64,000 nucleotides of DNA from Leptospira broomii serovar Hurstbridge str. 5399 (lineage in GTDB: Bacteria > Spirochaetota > Leptospiria > Leptospirales > Leptospiraceae). The notes under the pieces were generated by a model. That model was not told where the DNA came from, made no database searches, and was given only the letters and a program-made list of their open reading frames with translations. The translations under genes and the position numbers were made by a program. The stretch is from contig NZ_AHMO02000008.1 in NCBI RefSeq assembly GCF_000243715.2, forward strand, positions 1,723,001-1,787,000, written 5' to 3'. Position 1 is the first letter of the stretch, and each line of letters starts with the position of its first letter. This document shows, piece after piece, positions 9,678 through 19,500 of this stretch.

Positions 9678-10457
9678 ATGTCGATTCGCTCCGATCTACT
9701 TCCTCTCTTTGAATCGATTAGCAGGGAAGCAGGAGAACAAATTCTAAAATATTTCGATGGAAAGTCGGAATATAGTTTAAAGGATCCTATGCAGGTGCTG
9801 ACGGACGCAGACCTCGCTTCCCATGAAATTTTATTTGAATCGTTGCATAGAGAGTTTTCCGGAATTCCGATTATTTTAGAGGAACAGGAAAATTCGGAAC
9901 CCTTACCGACTTCATATATAGTCTGCGACGAGCTTGACGGAACAACTCTGTTTTCCAGGGGGATGTCTGAGTTTAGCGTGATTATGGCTTATGTTGAAGC
10001 AGGAAAGCCGGTCGCAGGATGCATTTATTTTCCCGCAACGGGCTCGATCGTCCTTTCCGAAAGGGGAAAAGGTACGACGGTGGACGGCCGCAAGGTCTTT
10101 TTTTTCGGGGAGTCCGATTTATCCCGCAGTATTGTTTCTTTAGAAATTAATAATACTCTTGCCGATGAGGATTTTGTATGGATTGCGAATGTCGTAAAGA
10201 ATTCCTTGGCGTCCAGATCTCTTGCAGCAACGGGTGCCGGGTTTCGAGAACTACTGCTCGGAAAGACGGATCTTTTTTTAAACTTTAACGGAGCAAAAGT
10301 CTGGGACTTTGCGGCTGGAGCAATCGCCGTAGAGGAAGCCGGCGGTATCCTATTGAGTAAGGAAGGCAGGCCTTTAGAATGGGATAAAATTAGAATGTCC
10401 GGGGTCATATGCAAGGACAGTGGTTTAATCTCTTCAGTCTTTAGATTAAAACCTTGA
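9678..10457 (+). CDS. Inositol monophosphatase-family phosphatase
   Basis: The 259-residue protein has the full set of metal-binding motifs of the IMPase/FIG superfamily: LTDADLASHE (41-50), EEQE (68-71), DELDGTT (84-90, with Asp84 and Asp87) and VWDFAAG with Asp210, followed by AVEEAGG. Family members remove phosphate from inositol monophosphate, PAP, fructose-1,6-bisphosphate or histidinol phosphate in a magnesium-dependent way. The motif DELDGTT (rather than DPIDGT) does not fix the substrate. It begins 5 bp after the HEAT-repeat gene and is probably translated from the same mRNA. Confidence 0.87.
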   Translation: MSIRSDLLPLFESISREAGEQILKYFDGKSEYSLKDPMQVLTDADLASHEILFESLHREFSGIPIILEEQENSEPLPTSYIVCDELDGTTLFSRGMSEFSVIMAYVEAGKPVAGCIYFPATGSIVLSERGKGTTVDGRKVFFFGESDLSRSIVSLEINNTLADEDFVWIANVVKNSLASRSLAATGAGFRELLLGKTDLFLNFNGAKVWDFAAGAIAVEEAGGILLSKEGRPLEWDKIRMSGVICKDSGLISSVFRLKP

Positions 10458-10545
10458 AGGAAGTTGAGAATTTTTCTTTTTGAATTTCATTAAAAGCTTT
10501 TAACCGGACTAGAATACTGTAAAAATTAAACGTCAGGGAGATGCA

Positions 10546-11247
10546 ATGCAGGAATTTTTAAACTTACTCGATTCAAAGCAGATCGACGCATTTACCGTCA
10601 CCATAAGAATTTTCTTGATTATTCTTTTTGCCGGTCTTATCGGTTGGAATCGGGAACAAAAAAATCACGGGGCAGGTTTTAGAACTCACATTTTGATCGG
10701 ACTCGGATCGACCATTTTGATGCTCTTGTCGATCTTCGTCCCGACATACTATACCGGAGAAATGGCGGATCCGACTAGGATTGCCGCACAGGTCGTTTCG
10801 GGAGTAGGCTTTCTATGCGCGGGTGCGATCATTAAGTCCGGAATGAATATCAAGGGATTGAATACGGCGGCTTCTATTTGGGTTGTTTCTTCGATCGGAC
10901 TTTTAGTAGGGGCGGGTTTATATTTTGCCTCCCTCTTAACGACCGGACTCACGCTGATGATACTTATAGCGTTCGATTTGGTCGAATCCAAATATTTCGG
11001 TAAATACGAATATAAAGTTTTGATTTTGGATTTAAAACAAAAGAAGTTTCATAGAAAAGGGTTTCGGGACCTGTTGGCAAAAAATAATCTTAAATTGGTT
11101 TCGGAATCTTTTATGCAGGATTTCCTTTCTAAAAGTGCGCAGATCAAGCTCACGATCGCAGTGCCGCATGGTTTTGACGTTTTGAATATCGTAGACGACG
11201 TGAAAGGGCTAGCGGACGTAACCAAAATCAGTATCGAAACCGCATAA
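10546..11247 (+). CDS. MgtC/SapB-family membrane protein
   Basis: The 233-residue protein has an N-terminal membrane domain of about five helices with MgtC signatures: IILFAGLIGWNREQKNHGAG, RTHILIGLGSTILM, DPTRIAAQVVSGVGFLCAGAI and GLNTAASIWVVSSIGLLVGAG. The C-terminal 80 residues form a cytoplasmic ACT-like domain (about 155-232). GGGAG precedes the ATG by 5 bases. Family members act in low-magnesium survival, virulence and ATP-synthase modulation in other bacteria; which of these applies here is not visible. It seems to be a single-gene unit, 88 bp after the phosphatase gene. Confidence 0.88.
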   Translation: MQEFLNLLDSKQIDAFTVTIRIFLIILFAGLIGWNREQKNHGAGFRTHILIGLGSTILMLLSIFVPTYYTGEMADPTRIAAQVVSGVGFLCAGAIIKSGMNIKGLNTAASIWVVSSIGLLVGAGLYFASLLTTGLTLMILIAFDLVESKYFGKYEYKVLILDLKQKKFHRKGFRDLLAKNNLKLVSESFMQDFLSKSAQIKLTIAVPHGFDVLNIVDDVKGLADVTKISIETA

Positions 11248-11339
11248 ATTCCCGATTATTTTTATCGAGGTAATGACGCATAACATCTAAGTTTTTGCGA
11301 AATTGAAATTTTTCAACGAACGAATAAAGTCTTTTTTAC

Positions 11340-11368
11340 TTGCCAACCTCTTCCCCGTTGGATATGAC
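11340..11368 (+). promoter_or_regulatory. Possible sigma-70 promoter of the small exported protein
   Basis: TTGCCA and TATGAC are separated by 17 bases and end 29 bases before the GTG start at 11398. Each hexamer matches four of six consensus positions. Tentative. Confidence 0.3.
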
Positions 11369-11397
11369 TCTCACGTTTAATACAACAGGAGAAGGCT

Positions 11398-11610
11398 GTG
11401 AAAATTAAATTAATATTATTAGCCGTCGGAATTTCGTCGTGCCTGATTGGGATCGTGTCGATTTTTGCTCAACCGAGGGAAACCGCCGCGCAATGTTCAA
11501 CATTAAAGGAAGAGCATAAAGTGCGCGAATGTATGGCCTGCATGGAAAGACCCATCAAACATATCTATCACCCTCATCTTCCCGATGGAGAACGTTGCAA
11601 ACGTTTATAA
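11398..11610 (+). CDS. Small exported four-cysteine protein
   Basis: A GTG start preceded by CAGGAGAAGGCT gives 70 residues. Residues 1-24 form a signal peptide (basic KIK, then a hydrophobic run ending IFAQ). The mature part is about 45 residues with four cysteines (AAQC, VREC, MAC, GERC) and several His (HIYHPHLP). The Cys/His pattern suggests disulfides or metal binding in the periplasm, but no family was recognised. A strong intrinsic terminator follows 18 bp after the stop, so the gene is monocistronic, supporting that it is real despite its size. Confidence 0.72.
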   Translation: MKIKLILLAVGISSCLIGIVSIFAQPRETAAQCSTLKEEHKVRECMACMERPIKHIYHPHLPDGERCKRL

Positions 11611-11628
11611 GCTTAGATTGTTCCTGCC

Positions 11629-11656
11629 GGGTTCGAACGTGTTCGAACCCTTTTTT
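11629..11656 (+). terminator. Rho-independent terminator after the small Cys protein
   Basis: A perfect 10-bp stem (GGGTTCGAAC with GTTCGAACCC, two-base gap GT) is followed directly by six T residues. Confidence 0.88.
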
Positions 11657-11833
11657 CTTCCCAAATATGTCCCGAAATCCTTATTTTTCTGCTCAAGACC
11701 GATCTAAGAATTTGCTATACGTATTCCCCATTTCGAGGAAATTTTGCCATCCATGTGGGAGATTTTCAAGGAACAAGGTTCCAAAATCTGTTAGAATTCG
11801 GAGTCGAATCGATCCAACAAGATCCATTTCAAG

Positions 11834-12757
11834 ATGTCAGAAAAAAGAATTTCAATTCCACCGGATCTTGCCCAAGAACTCGTAAAGGCAATTCGTTTGC
11901 TCGCCTTATCGGGCAAAAAGAATTTCAAAAAATATTTATTTGAACCTCTGGTTTATGCCGGATGGGAAAGAGAAAAATCGGTCTCGGCTCTAGCTTCCAG
12001 TAGAATGATCGATAAAATTCAGGAAGATTCTCGTGATCCGGCATATCTCCATACCATTCCTCATCAATGCAAGAGATTGGTTTCACAGGCCTTGGCCGAA
12101 AATCTTTCGGCACTAGGAGACTCTTGTATTTTCTTTTTAGAGAAAATTCAAGATGATCCGAAAATCGCAATTTCAAGCGAGGCCCTAGAATTTATAGGTT
12201 TGCTAGAAAAACCTTTGAACGAATTTGCGCAGCTAACTAGAAATAATAACGAAAAATTGTTCGAGGATTCGATTCGTAATTTCTCCCAGGAGGAGTTGAA
12301 GTCCGCGTTTGAACCGGTCAAACTGGACGGTACTCGACAAAAAGTATACCTTGAAACGGAAATCCATACTTTATACCAGCAGATACTAGCGGCCACAAAA
12401 GCGAATAATCTTACGCGCTGTAAAAGATTGCTCTCCAGATATATAATCAATTATAGCGACTCGGAAGTTTACAGTCAGCCTGAAGTTGAAAATCTGCTGG
12501 CCGCTCTAGATAAACGAGAAAAGGGATTTAAACAAAATTTAATGGATTCAATTGCTATCGAACTCTATTATTCCATTACGAAAGGAATTTTAGAAGGAAA
12601 TGCAAAGAAAGCGATACAAGGTATACGAAAATATGCGCACACGTTCGAAGGGGATCCGAATATAAAATATTATTACGAAATAGATACTCTAGAACGTAAA
12701 TTATATTCCATTATTCAGACCAAGGATTTGATGAAGGATTTAAAGAAAGGTATCTAA
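11834..12757 (+). CDS. Helical protein at head of partner-switching operon, function unknown
   Basis: The 307-residue, predominantly alpha-helical soluble protein has no signal peptide or clear known domain. Helical segments such as LYQQILAATKANNLTRCKRLLSRYI and the C-terminal half look TPR-like but irregular. The stop is 1 bp before the STAS gene, whose ribosome site AAAGG lies inside this gene's end, so it is firmly part of the STAS/RsbW/RsbU unit and may be its input or output partner. The start at the ATG 11834 has only a weak upstream site. Confidence 0.72.
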   Translation: MSEKRISIPPDLAQELVKAIRLLALSGKKNFKKYLFEPLVYAGWEREKSVSALASSRMIDKIQEDSRDPAYLHTIPHQCKRLVSQALAENLSALGDSCIFFLEKIQDDPKIAISSEALEFIGLLEKPLNEFAQLTRNNNEKLFEDSIRNFSQEELKSAFEPVKLDGTRQKVYLETEIHTLYQQILAATKANNLTRCKRLLSRYIINYSDSEVYSQPEVENLLAALDKREKGFKQNLMDSIAIELYYSITKGILEGNAKKAIQGIRKYAHTFEGDPNIKYYYEIDTLERKLYSIIQTKDLMKDLKKGI

Positions 12758-12758
12758 A

Positions 12759-13100
12759 ATGGCAAATTTAACTTTTAACGAAAAACTAGAGGGAAATCGA
12801 CTCATTCTTAAAGTAGCGGGCGAAATCGACGCTAAGACTGCGCCCGACCTCAAGTTGAAATTGGAATCTGCAGTCGGTAACGGAGTTAAAACTATCGTTT
12901 GCGACTGTACCGCACTGACTTATATCGCTTCCGCCGGGATCGGCGTGTTGAATTCGATTCAGAAATTTTTAAAAGAAAAATCAGGTGAAATCGTGTTTTG
13001 TAGCCTTAAGAAAGAAGTTAAGGATACGATGGAGCTGATGTATTTTACCAAGAAAGTTAGAATATTCCCGAATTTAGAAGAAGCTCTCTCGATCGTATAA
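12759..13100 (+). CDS. STAS anti-anti-sigma factor (RsbV/SpoIIAA-like)
   Basis: The 113-residue STAS-domain protein has the segment VAGEIDAKTAPDLKLKLESA, then CDCTALTYIASAGIGVLNSI. The serine in IASAGIG sits where RsbV-type proteins are phosphorylated by their cognate kinase. It lies immediately upstream of the HATPase-type kinase gene and the phosphatase gene, the classic three-component partner switch. In its dephosphorylated state it is expected to sequester the kinase; no sigma factor gene is nearby, so the final output is unknown. Confidence 0.9.
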   Translation: MANLTFNEKLEGNRLILKVAGEIDAKTAPDLKLKLESAVGNGVKTIVCDCTALTYIASAGIGVLNSIQKFLKEKSGEIVFCSLKKEVKDTMELMYFTKKVRIFPNLEEALSIV

Positions 13101-13109
13101 CAATCGAGA

Positions 13110-13541
13110 ATGAATCCCGGCAAGGAAAAGGTTTATCTATTCTGCAACGACTTTGACGAGTTAGCCAAAGTCAGGAATGAAGTACGTTCTTTCTTGGGGG
13201 AAGATTGTCCCGATCTGATAAAGGGACGAATCGTCTTTTGTTTGGACGAAGCAGTTACTAACGTCATCGAGCACGGATTTCCTGAAGACAAAAAATCTAC
13301 GATCGAACTGAGAATGAGGAAGAACAAGGGAAGCTGGCGGTTTTCGGTCACTGATGAAGGCATTTTCTTTGATCCGACAAAAGTGAAAAGCGAATCTTGG
13401 AAAGAACTCTACGAAAGCGGAGCGGACGGAGGGTTCGGCCTACGTTCGATCAAAAAAATTATGGCCGTTAGATATCAACGCCTAAAGAATCCGTCCCGAA
13501 ACAGGCTTACCCTAATTCATACGAGAGAAAGAAATGATTAA
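13110..13541 (+). CDS. RsbW-like serine kinase / anti-sigma factor (HATPase_c_2)
   Basis: The 143-residue single-domain protein has a GHKL ATP-binding fold: N-box DEAVTNVIEHGF (about 45-56), a G1-type segment VTDEGIFFD (about 80-88) and GGFGLRSIKKIM (about 111-122). This matches RsbW/SpoIIAB-type kinases that phosphorylate STAS partners and bind sigma or other targets. The start lies 10 bp after the STAS stop. Its last 8 bases overlap the phosphatase gene start, indicating translational coupling. Confidence 0.9.
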   Translation: MNPGKEKVYLFCNDFDELAKVRNEVRSFLGEDCPDLIKGRIVFCLDEAVTNVIEHGFPEDKKSTIELRMRKNKGSWRFSVTDEGIFFDPTKVKSESWKELYESGADGGFGLRSIKKIMAVRYQRLKNPSRNRLTLIHTRERND

Positions 13542-16518
13542 GAATAAGATTTTAAGAAAGATACTTCCGGGAATTAGGGCAAAGCTTTCTTTTTTCACCG
13601 CTATTTTAGTTATTAGCATACTTGCATTCACTTCCGCAATTCATTATTCTCAGCAAAAAAAAGCGCTTGAAGAGAAGCTTAGCTCGGAACTGAAAGCTCC
13701 ATTAGAATATGTGAATACTGTCGTTTTAGACCTTGAGAATCTAAGTCGAAGTATGATTCTAATCGAAGAATTCAAAATTCGCGTTAAAGAAAAGAAAAAA
13801 GAACTCAGTAAATTCAAAAGAACCGTCGTTCAAAAAGAGGCGGGTTTTTTAGGTGCGCTCAAGTCGTTCGGTCAATCCATCGGATTGAACGTTAAACGAG
13901 GAAATGTATATCGATCGGTCGACACTTACTTTACGAGATATTTATCCGAGAATGAAATTAAGGAATTTGAGGCTAATGTTCGCAATGAGCTACGGAAAGA
14001 AAACGGAGCACCGATCGATGCACCCGTTTACGATAAAATACGCTCTATTGCCGAGAAGACGGCCCAATCAAGACTCTTTGCGGAAAGCGCTAGGTCGCGA
14101 ATCGAAGAAATCGAAGATGAGATCAAGAACATAGAGATTGAATTATTAAAACCGGATTTAGATCCTAAGAAAAAGAAAACATTTTCGTCGGATAAGGAAA
14201 AACTGGAGAAAGAACGTAAGACTGCGGAACGATCCATCCCCGATGCGGAGAAAAGAGCGGCCGCAGGAGAAACTAGTTTAGCGAAAGCATTACAGAACTT
14301 TTTTCGAGGATCTTATAAAGACGGAATTTCTTCCCTCGGTTTGCTGCCCGATAAAATTCGTATCCTCGCTTATGACAGAGTCGGTAAGCAAACTTTGGAT
14401 ACCGGGTTACTATTTTTGCAATCCTCGGGTACGGCCAAAAAACTTTTAAGTTTACCTGAATTCGAAGAAAGTCGCTCCTCGCTATTCGGCGAAACCGACG
14501 TTTTGGAAACGATTCGAAATAAATCGGAGCCCGAAGCTTACGAAGTTGGCGGACGCCAATACGAGGTGGTCTTCCGTCCAGTATTCAGAAATCCTAATAC
14601 GGCAGAGCGTTCTCGAACTCTTGCGGAAGAAGTTGCAAATCACGCAAGTCAGTGGCGCGAGTATTTGGAAGAAGATCGTAAACTTTCTTCGGAATTCGCG
14701 GAGCTCGCGCAAAAATTAAAATCTCGTATTACTGAATTACGCAAGGACGGGAAGGCGAAACCGGCAGCCGATTCGGAATTTCGAACTCTTACGGCCAATT
14801 ATAGAAAACTTTTGAAAAAGAGAGAAACCAAGCTGGAGGAACTCCAACCGTACGTAACGACATTTCAGAAAGCGCAGAAACGATCAAGAGAAGAGAAAAA
14901 ATCCTTTGAGGAGAAGGCCGTTGCAACTTCAAAAGAAATCCTAGAATGGGAGAAGAAGTTAAAACTTCCTCTAAAGCAGGGTGATACAAGAGAATCACCG
15001 GAGGAAATTCAGGAGAATATACGACAATTGGAAGCTCAGGCCGAAGAGGTTAGAGATTCCCTAATTCGTCTGGAATCAAGTAAGGACGATTGGAGCCTTG
15101 CTGACGATCATCGTTCGGAAGACGCTTTTTATGGATTGCGGGAAGCGGCTCTAGATGATTTTACGTTCCTTCCTTTTAAAGCGGGTTCCGCGGCGATTCG
15201 GAGATATTATAAGGATCCGGACGAACGCAAGAACGTGCGTGCGAAATGGAAACTATTGCGGGAATGGATTTTGGCAGGAAGCTCGGAGACGACATTGCCG
15301 AATGCATCCAGAAACAAAGCCTCCTTAGCTGATTCCGGAATTTTAATAAGAAGTCGAAGCGAAGCGGAAGAGGTCATGTGGGCCTTGGATTCCTCTCCAT
15401 TAGTAGCTTCTAAGGAGAGTGCAGGCAAAGGTCTCGTTTACGATTTATTAAGAAAGAATTTATTAGGATATAATCTAATTTTAATAGATAGAACCGAGGG
15501 TGCCAGGCAGATTCGGGATAATCGGGACGAACTTATCCGGTATACTGCCATTATCGGAGCAATTGCGATTTTATTGGCGTATGGACTTGCCTGGTTCGTA
15601 GTCAGACGTATTCGGATCATCAGTCGAAAGGCGGAGGAAATCGGCGAGGGAAATTTAAAAGTCGAATTTCCGCCGGCCGGATACGATGAGATCGGAATAT
15701 TAAGCGAATCGCTTAACGATATGGTTCATGGTCTGGAAGAACGAGAGGAAATGAGAGGCGAACTTCTGGCAGGGGAGGAAATCCAGAAACGTCTTTTACC
15801 GGAGAAATTACCGACTAGTTTAAACGACTATGTAGAGTTCGGCGCCTTCTATAAGGCAATGGCCGGAGTCGGTGGGGACTATTACGATTTTATCGAACTT
15901 GGTCAGAGCAAAATAGCGTTTTGTATCGGCGACGTTTCGAATCATGGAGTCGGTCCGGCAATCGTTATGGCTCTTTTTCGGGCGCAAATTCGTTCTATTC
16001 TTCGACGCGGTGAGCGCGATTTAAAGAAGATACTTCTTGAAATGAACTCGCAGTTGTATGACGACACGCCGGATCATATTTTCGTTACCTTCTTTTTAGG
16101 TTTTTTCGATTCGACGACTTCTAAGGTGGAATATATATCCGCAGGTCATGTTAAGCCGTTATTTTACGACGCATCCGAAAAAAAACTCCACGAACTTCCG
16201 GCGGGCGGGTTACCGATTGGCATGGATGAAAATTCATTTTTTGAAACTACTATCGAGAGGAGAGTTTTAACGTTGGATTCCGGAGATATCTTCTTCGAAT
16301 ATACCGACGGCTTGGATGAAGCGAGGAATCCGGAAGGTTCTATGTACGGACGGGAACGTTTAGCAAAATTGTTATTCGCAAACGGAGAAAAAAGGCCGGA
16401 AGAATTGATCAAAGTTATCGTCGGAGATTTGGAAGCCCATACGAAACAAGAATTAGGAAAACCGGGAATTTCGCAACTTTCCGACGACATTGCGATGATT
16501 GCCGTCCGAAAGCGTTAG
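13534..16518 (+). CDS. Giant sensor PP2C-type phosphatase (RsbU/SpoIIE-like) with HAMP
   Basis: The 994-residue protein has a first membrane helix at about 18-36, a very large (about 630-residue) charged region rich in coiled-coil heptads (for example EEIEDEIKNIEIELL and EEVRDSLIRLESSKDD), a second helix at about 668-690, and a HAMP domain (about 690-742, RKAEEIGEGNLKVEFPP). The C-terminal SpoIIE/PP2C domain (about 760-994) carries GGDYYDF, GDVSNHGVGPA, SAGHVKP and the terminal DDIAMIAV. The metal-binding aspartates are all present. It should dephosphorylate the STAS protein two genes upstream in response to an extracytoplasmic signal. Most sensor domains of this class are far shorter, so the periplasmic helical region is notable. 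Confidence 0.9.
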   Translation: MIKNKILRKILPGIRAKLSFFTAILVISILAFTSAIHYSQQKKALEEKLSSELKAPLEYVNTVVLDLENLSRSMILIEEFKIRVKEKKKELSKFKRTVVQKEAGFLGALKSFGQSIGLNVKRGNVYRSVDTYFTRYLSENEIKEFEANVRNELRKENGAPIDAPVYDKIRSIAEKTAQSRLFAESARSRIEEIEDEIKNIEIELLKPDLDPKKKKTFSSDKEKLEKERKTAERSIPDAEKRAAAGETSLAKALQNFFRGSYKDGISSLGLLPDKIRILAYDRVGKQTLDTGLLFLQSSGTAKKLLSLPEFEESRSSLFGETDVLETIRNKSEPEAYEVGGRQYEVVFRPVFRNPNTAERSRTLAEEVANHASQWREYLEEDRKLSSEFAELAQKLKSRITELRKDGKAKPAADSEFRTLTANYRKLLKKRETKLEELQPYVTTFQKAQKRSREEKKSFEEKAVATSKEILEWEKKLKLPLKQGDTRESPEEIQENIRQLEAQAEEVRDSLIRLESSKDDWSLADDHRSEDAFYGLREAALDDFTFLPFKAGSAAIRRYYKDPDERKNVRAKWKLLREWILAGSSETTLPNASRNKASLADSGILIRSRSEAEEVMWALDSSPLVASKESAGKGLVYDLLRKNLLGYNLILIDRTEGARQIRDNRDELIRYTAIIGAIAILLAYGLAWFVVRRIRIISRKAEEIGEGNLKVEFPPAGYDEIGILSESLNDMVHGLEEREEMRGELLAGEEIQKRLLPEKLPTSLNDYVEFGAFYKAMAGVGGDYYDFIELGQSKIAFCIGDVSNHGVGPAIVMALFRAQIRSILRRGERDLKKILLEMNSQLYDDTPDHIFVTFFLGFFDSTTSKVEYISAGHVKPLFYDASEKKLHELPAGGLPIGMDENSFFETTIERRVLTLDSGDIFFEYTDGLDEARNPEGSMYGRERLAKLLFANGEKRPEELIKVIVGDLEAHTKQELGKPGISQLSDDIAMIAVRKR

Positions 16519-16547
16519 ATTGTTTTATTACAAAAATATGTTTCTTT

Positions 16548-19500
16548 CTATGGGAGTATCAAATCCTTCCAATCGTCCGTATTATCGCGGGAACCATAAA
16601 CGCTTCCAGAAGCGTAGTGTTCTTCGATTTTCTTTTTCCATTCGCGGGTCTTCAGTTCAGCTTCCTCTAATCCTCGAAGGAAAACGTTCCTAAGATCCTC
16701 GATAGAAGCGAACGTATCGTCCAAGACCCCCGATTTTTTTGCGTCTTCGGCCGCTCTAGATTTTATTCTAAAGGATTCCAAGAATTCGCGACGGACTAAT
16801 TCTATCTCGTCGGTTTTTCCTTCTTTTTTCAGAGCCTCGACTTTTGCACCTTGGAATAAATCGAACGCCGAAGAGGCTCCCATGACCGCTAAAACCGCAT
16901 CGGAAAAAGCATAATAGGCGATTCCCGGCCTAAGAAATCCACTGAACGCGTGGATCTGTCTTCCTCCGTAGTTTTGTCTGAGAACTACAGATACAACGGG
17001 AACCTGCGAAAGCACGTTTACGTCCAAAGATTCTCCGCCGATTTGTTGTATTCTTAATCGTTCTTGCTTTGTTCCGGGAACAAAGCCCGGTGCATCCGAA
17101 ATCATCAACAACGGAATCTTATGCTTATTTACGAATTCTGCGAATACTCGGAATTTTTCCGTTCCAGGAGCATCCGGTGCACCTCCGTCTTTTGGTTGGT
17201 CGGCGATGATTGCAACGGTCTTGCCGGCAAGCCTGCCCAGCCCGGTTATTAAACTCGCACCTGGATCTGCTTCATAAAATTCAAGAAAAGAACCCTCGTC
17301 CAAAACTTGGGAGACGACTCTCTCCTTCATATCGTACGATGCAGAGGTATCCGCAGGCAATTCAACTTTTCTAATGTCCCGAGTTTCCGAATTAACCTCT
17401 CTGGATCGTAATAATGAAAAGAATTTTCTAATTTTATCATACGCTTCGGTTTCCGAAGTCGCAATGAAAGTCGCCCATCGTTTCGCATCTGATAGCTCTT
17501 TCTTCATTGCTCTATCCCGTGAGACGGAAGAATCATCCAGTAATAGCCACGCATCTCCTGCCGACGTCAATTCCGGTATTCGAATTCCTTCCGGATGCTT
17601 TAACAAGTGGAGACAAGCCCCTTTAAAGTCCTGAAGGGATTTTTGAAAATCTCGTCTCGGTCGTAACGAATCCGAATCGTCCCAATGAGAGCTTCGAAAC
17701 CACCGACTACCATAAATTAGTAAAAGATCTGCCCCGGTTTTTTGCGCGATTCGAACCGATTCTTTGGCTTTGATTATGCAAGAGAGAGAATGAAATCCGT
17801 AACTAGTCCGCGGACCGAGAGTAAGAACCGGGCCGTCCCCCAACCGGACAAACCCCGAAACAAGCGATCCGGATCCGGAATAATTTTCTTTAACACTTAA
17901 AAGGAAATTAGTTTCGGAATTTCTGATTAGTTCGTTTTCATCTAAGACGACCCATTCTTCTTTCGAAAGCGGCGCCCCGATTGATATTTGCGAAGAAGAC
18001 TTATTTTTACCGATTAATACTTCCTGAATTCGATGCAAATACCAAAGAAGCTGAAGCTTATCGCTCGCCACAAAATCGACTGTACCGGTAGCTTGGCCCA
18101 TAATTCTGGCACCACCGATTTCGTAGTTGGTGAACTTTTCACCTGTGACGGATTCGATAACTGCCGATCCGGTTAATACGCGGTAGGATTCTTCTTCGTT
18201 TAATAGAAGTTGTAAAGAAGCTTGAGACGATCCATAGACGTCCAATCCGGTCGAGGAACCGACTCCTATCGCGATTAAAAAGCAACATTTAGGTTTTTCA
18301 CTCGCTATGTAAGGTCGAAAATCCGAAGCGTACGCTTGTTCCATCTTGTCGCATATTTCTCGTAGAATGGGATCTTTATGAGATTCGATCGCTCCTCGAA
18401 ACTCGGCGGCAGTTACCCTCGCGGTAAGAAGCGAATTCATAAAGAATCCTTCCGCCGCCCGATTTAAGGAAACCATCCCCTCGCGAATATTTGCGCCGGC
18501 TCCATCGTTCCAAATATATAATGGAATATCCCTTCGATACGCATAGTAAGTCGAAGCGATATATTTTCTTCCTTCGATATCACCGGTAGCTCCGCCCGCC
18601 ACCCTGGAATCTTTAAAGAAAAATACCGCGTCTTTGCCGCCCATTTTTCCAACGAAGATTTTTGCGCCTGGAGTATACGCTTCGGATTGACCAGTCTTCG
18701 GATTCACCCTGGTAATGCCGTCGGCGATCGGGACCAATATTTCGCGTATCGTACTCGGATCGAAGGTTTCGTTCACCCAGTGTTCCAGAGGCCATTTTCC
18801 TTTACGAAATAGCGCCGAGTCTTTCGCGTCAGCCGGCAGAGTGTAAGGGAATCTAGGATCGTTCGGATGAACGATATCCATTCTCAGTTTGCCTTCTTTA
18901 AAAAAGAGCGAGAACGTCCTAATTTTATGGGCGGAAGAATCGAATATTTCCAGAGTAAATTGGCTATACAATCCGTGTAAAAAGAATCGGACCACCGAAT
19001 TCGCGGAATCTATTATATTTTCGTAATTCAGTACCTGATCTTCATCCGACGATAGGTCGAACGGGACAGGGATGTCTGTAGTAATGATTTCCAATCTGAA
19101 AAGATCTACTCTATTTAAGGATTGCGCTCCTTCCAGGATGCATGCCGCGTTTTTGGCTGCGGTCTCTAAGGCGGATCGAAAGAGGTCTAACTTCGGATCG
19201 GGAGTAATTGCGGAAAAAAGAATATATTCCTTTTCTCTTCCATAATCGATTAAGTAAAGGTACTGACCTTTCTCAGGGGAAAAAAGGCGAGTCAGATTTC
19301 CTTTGGATTTCCAAAAGTCTATTTTCTTTGCGAATCTTTCCGCTAAAGGCGGGGAAAGATCCGTCGGTAATAAGGGAAGCGGGGTTTTGAAAGATTGTTT
19401 AAAATGTAATTCCAGTTTTTCTCCGCTTTCTTCGGAGACTAAAGACCAAGGGTTCTTTAAAAATCTAATATAGTCGAAAACATGCCTTCTGGAAATCGTA

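Noticed and set aside
11529..11885. Plus-strand frame of 118 codons spanning the terminator
   Set aside because: It overlaps the small Cys protein, runs through a strong terminator and into the next gene in another frame.
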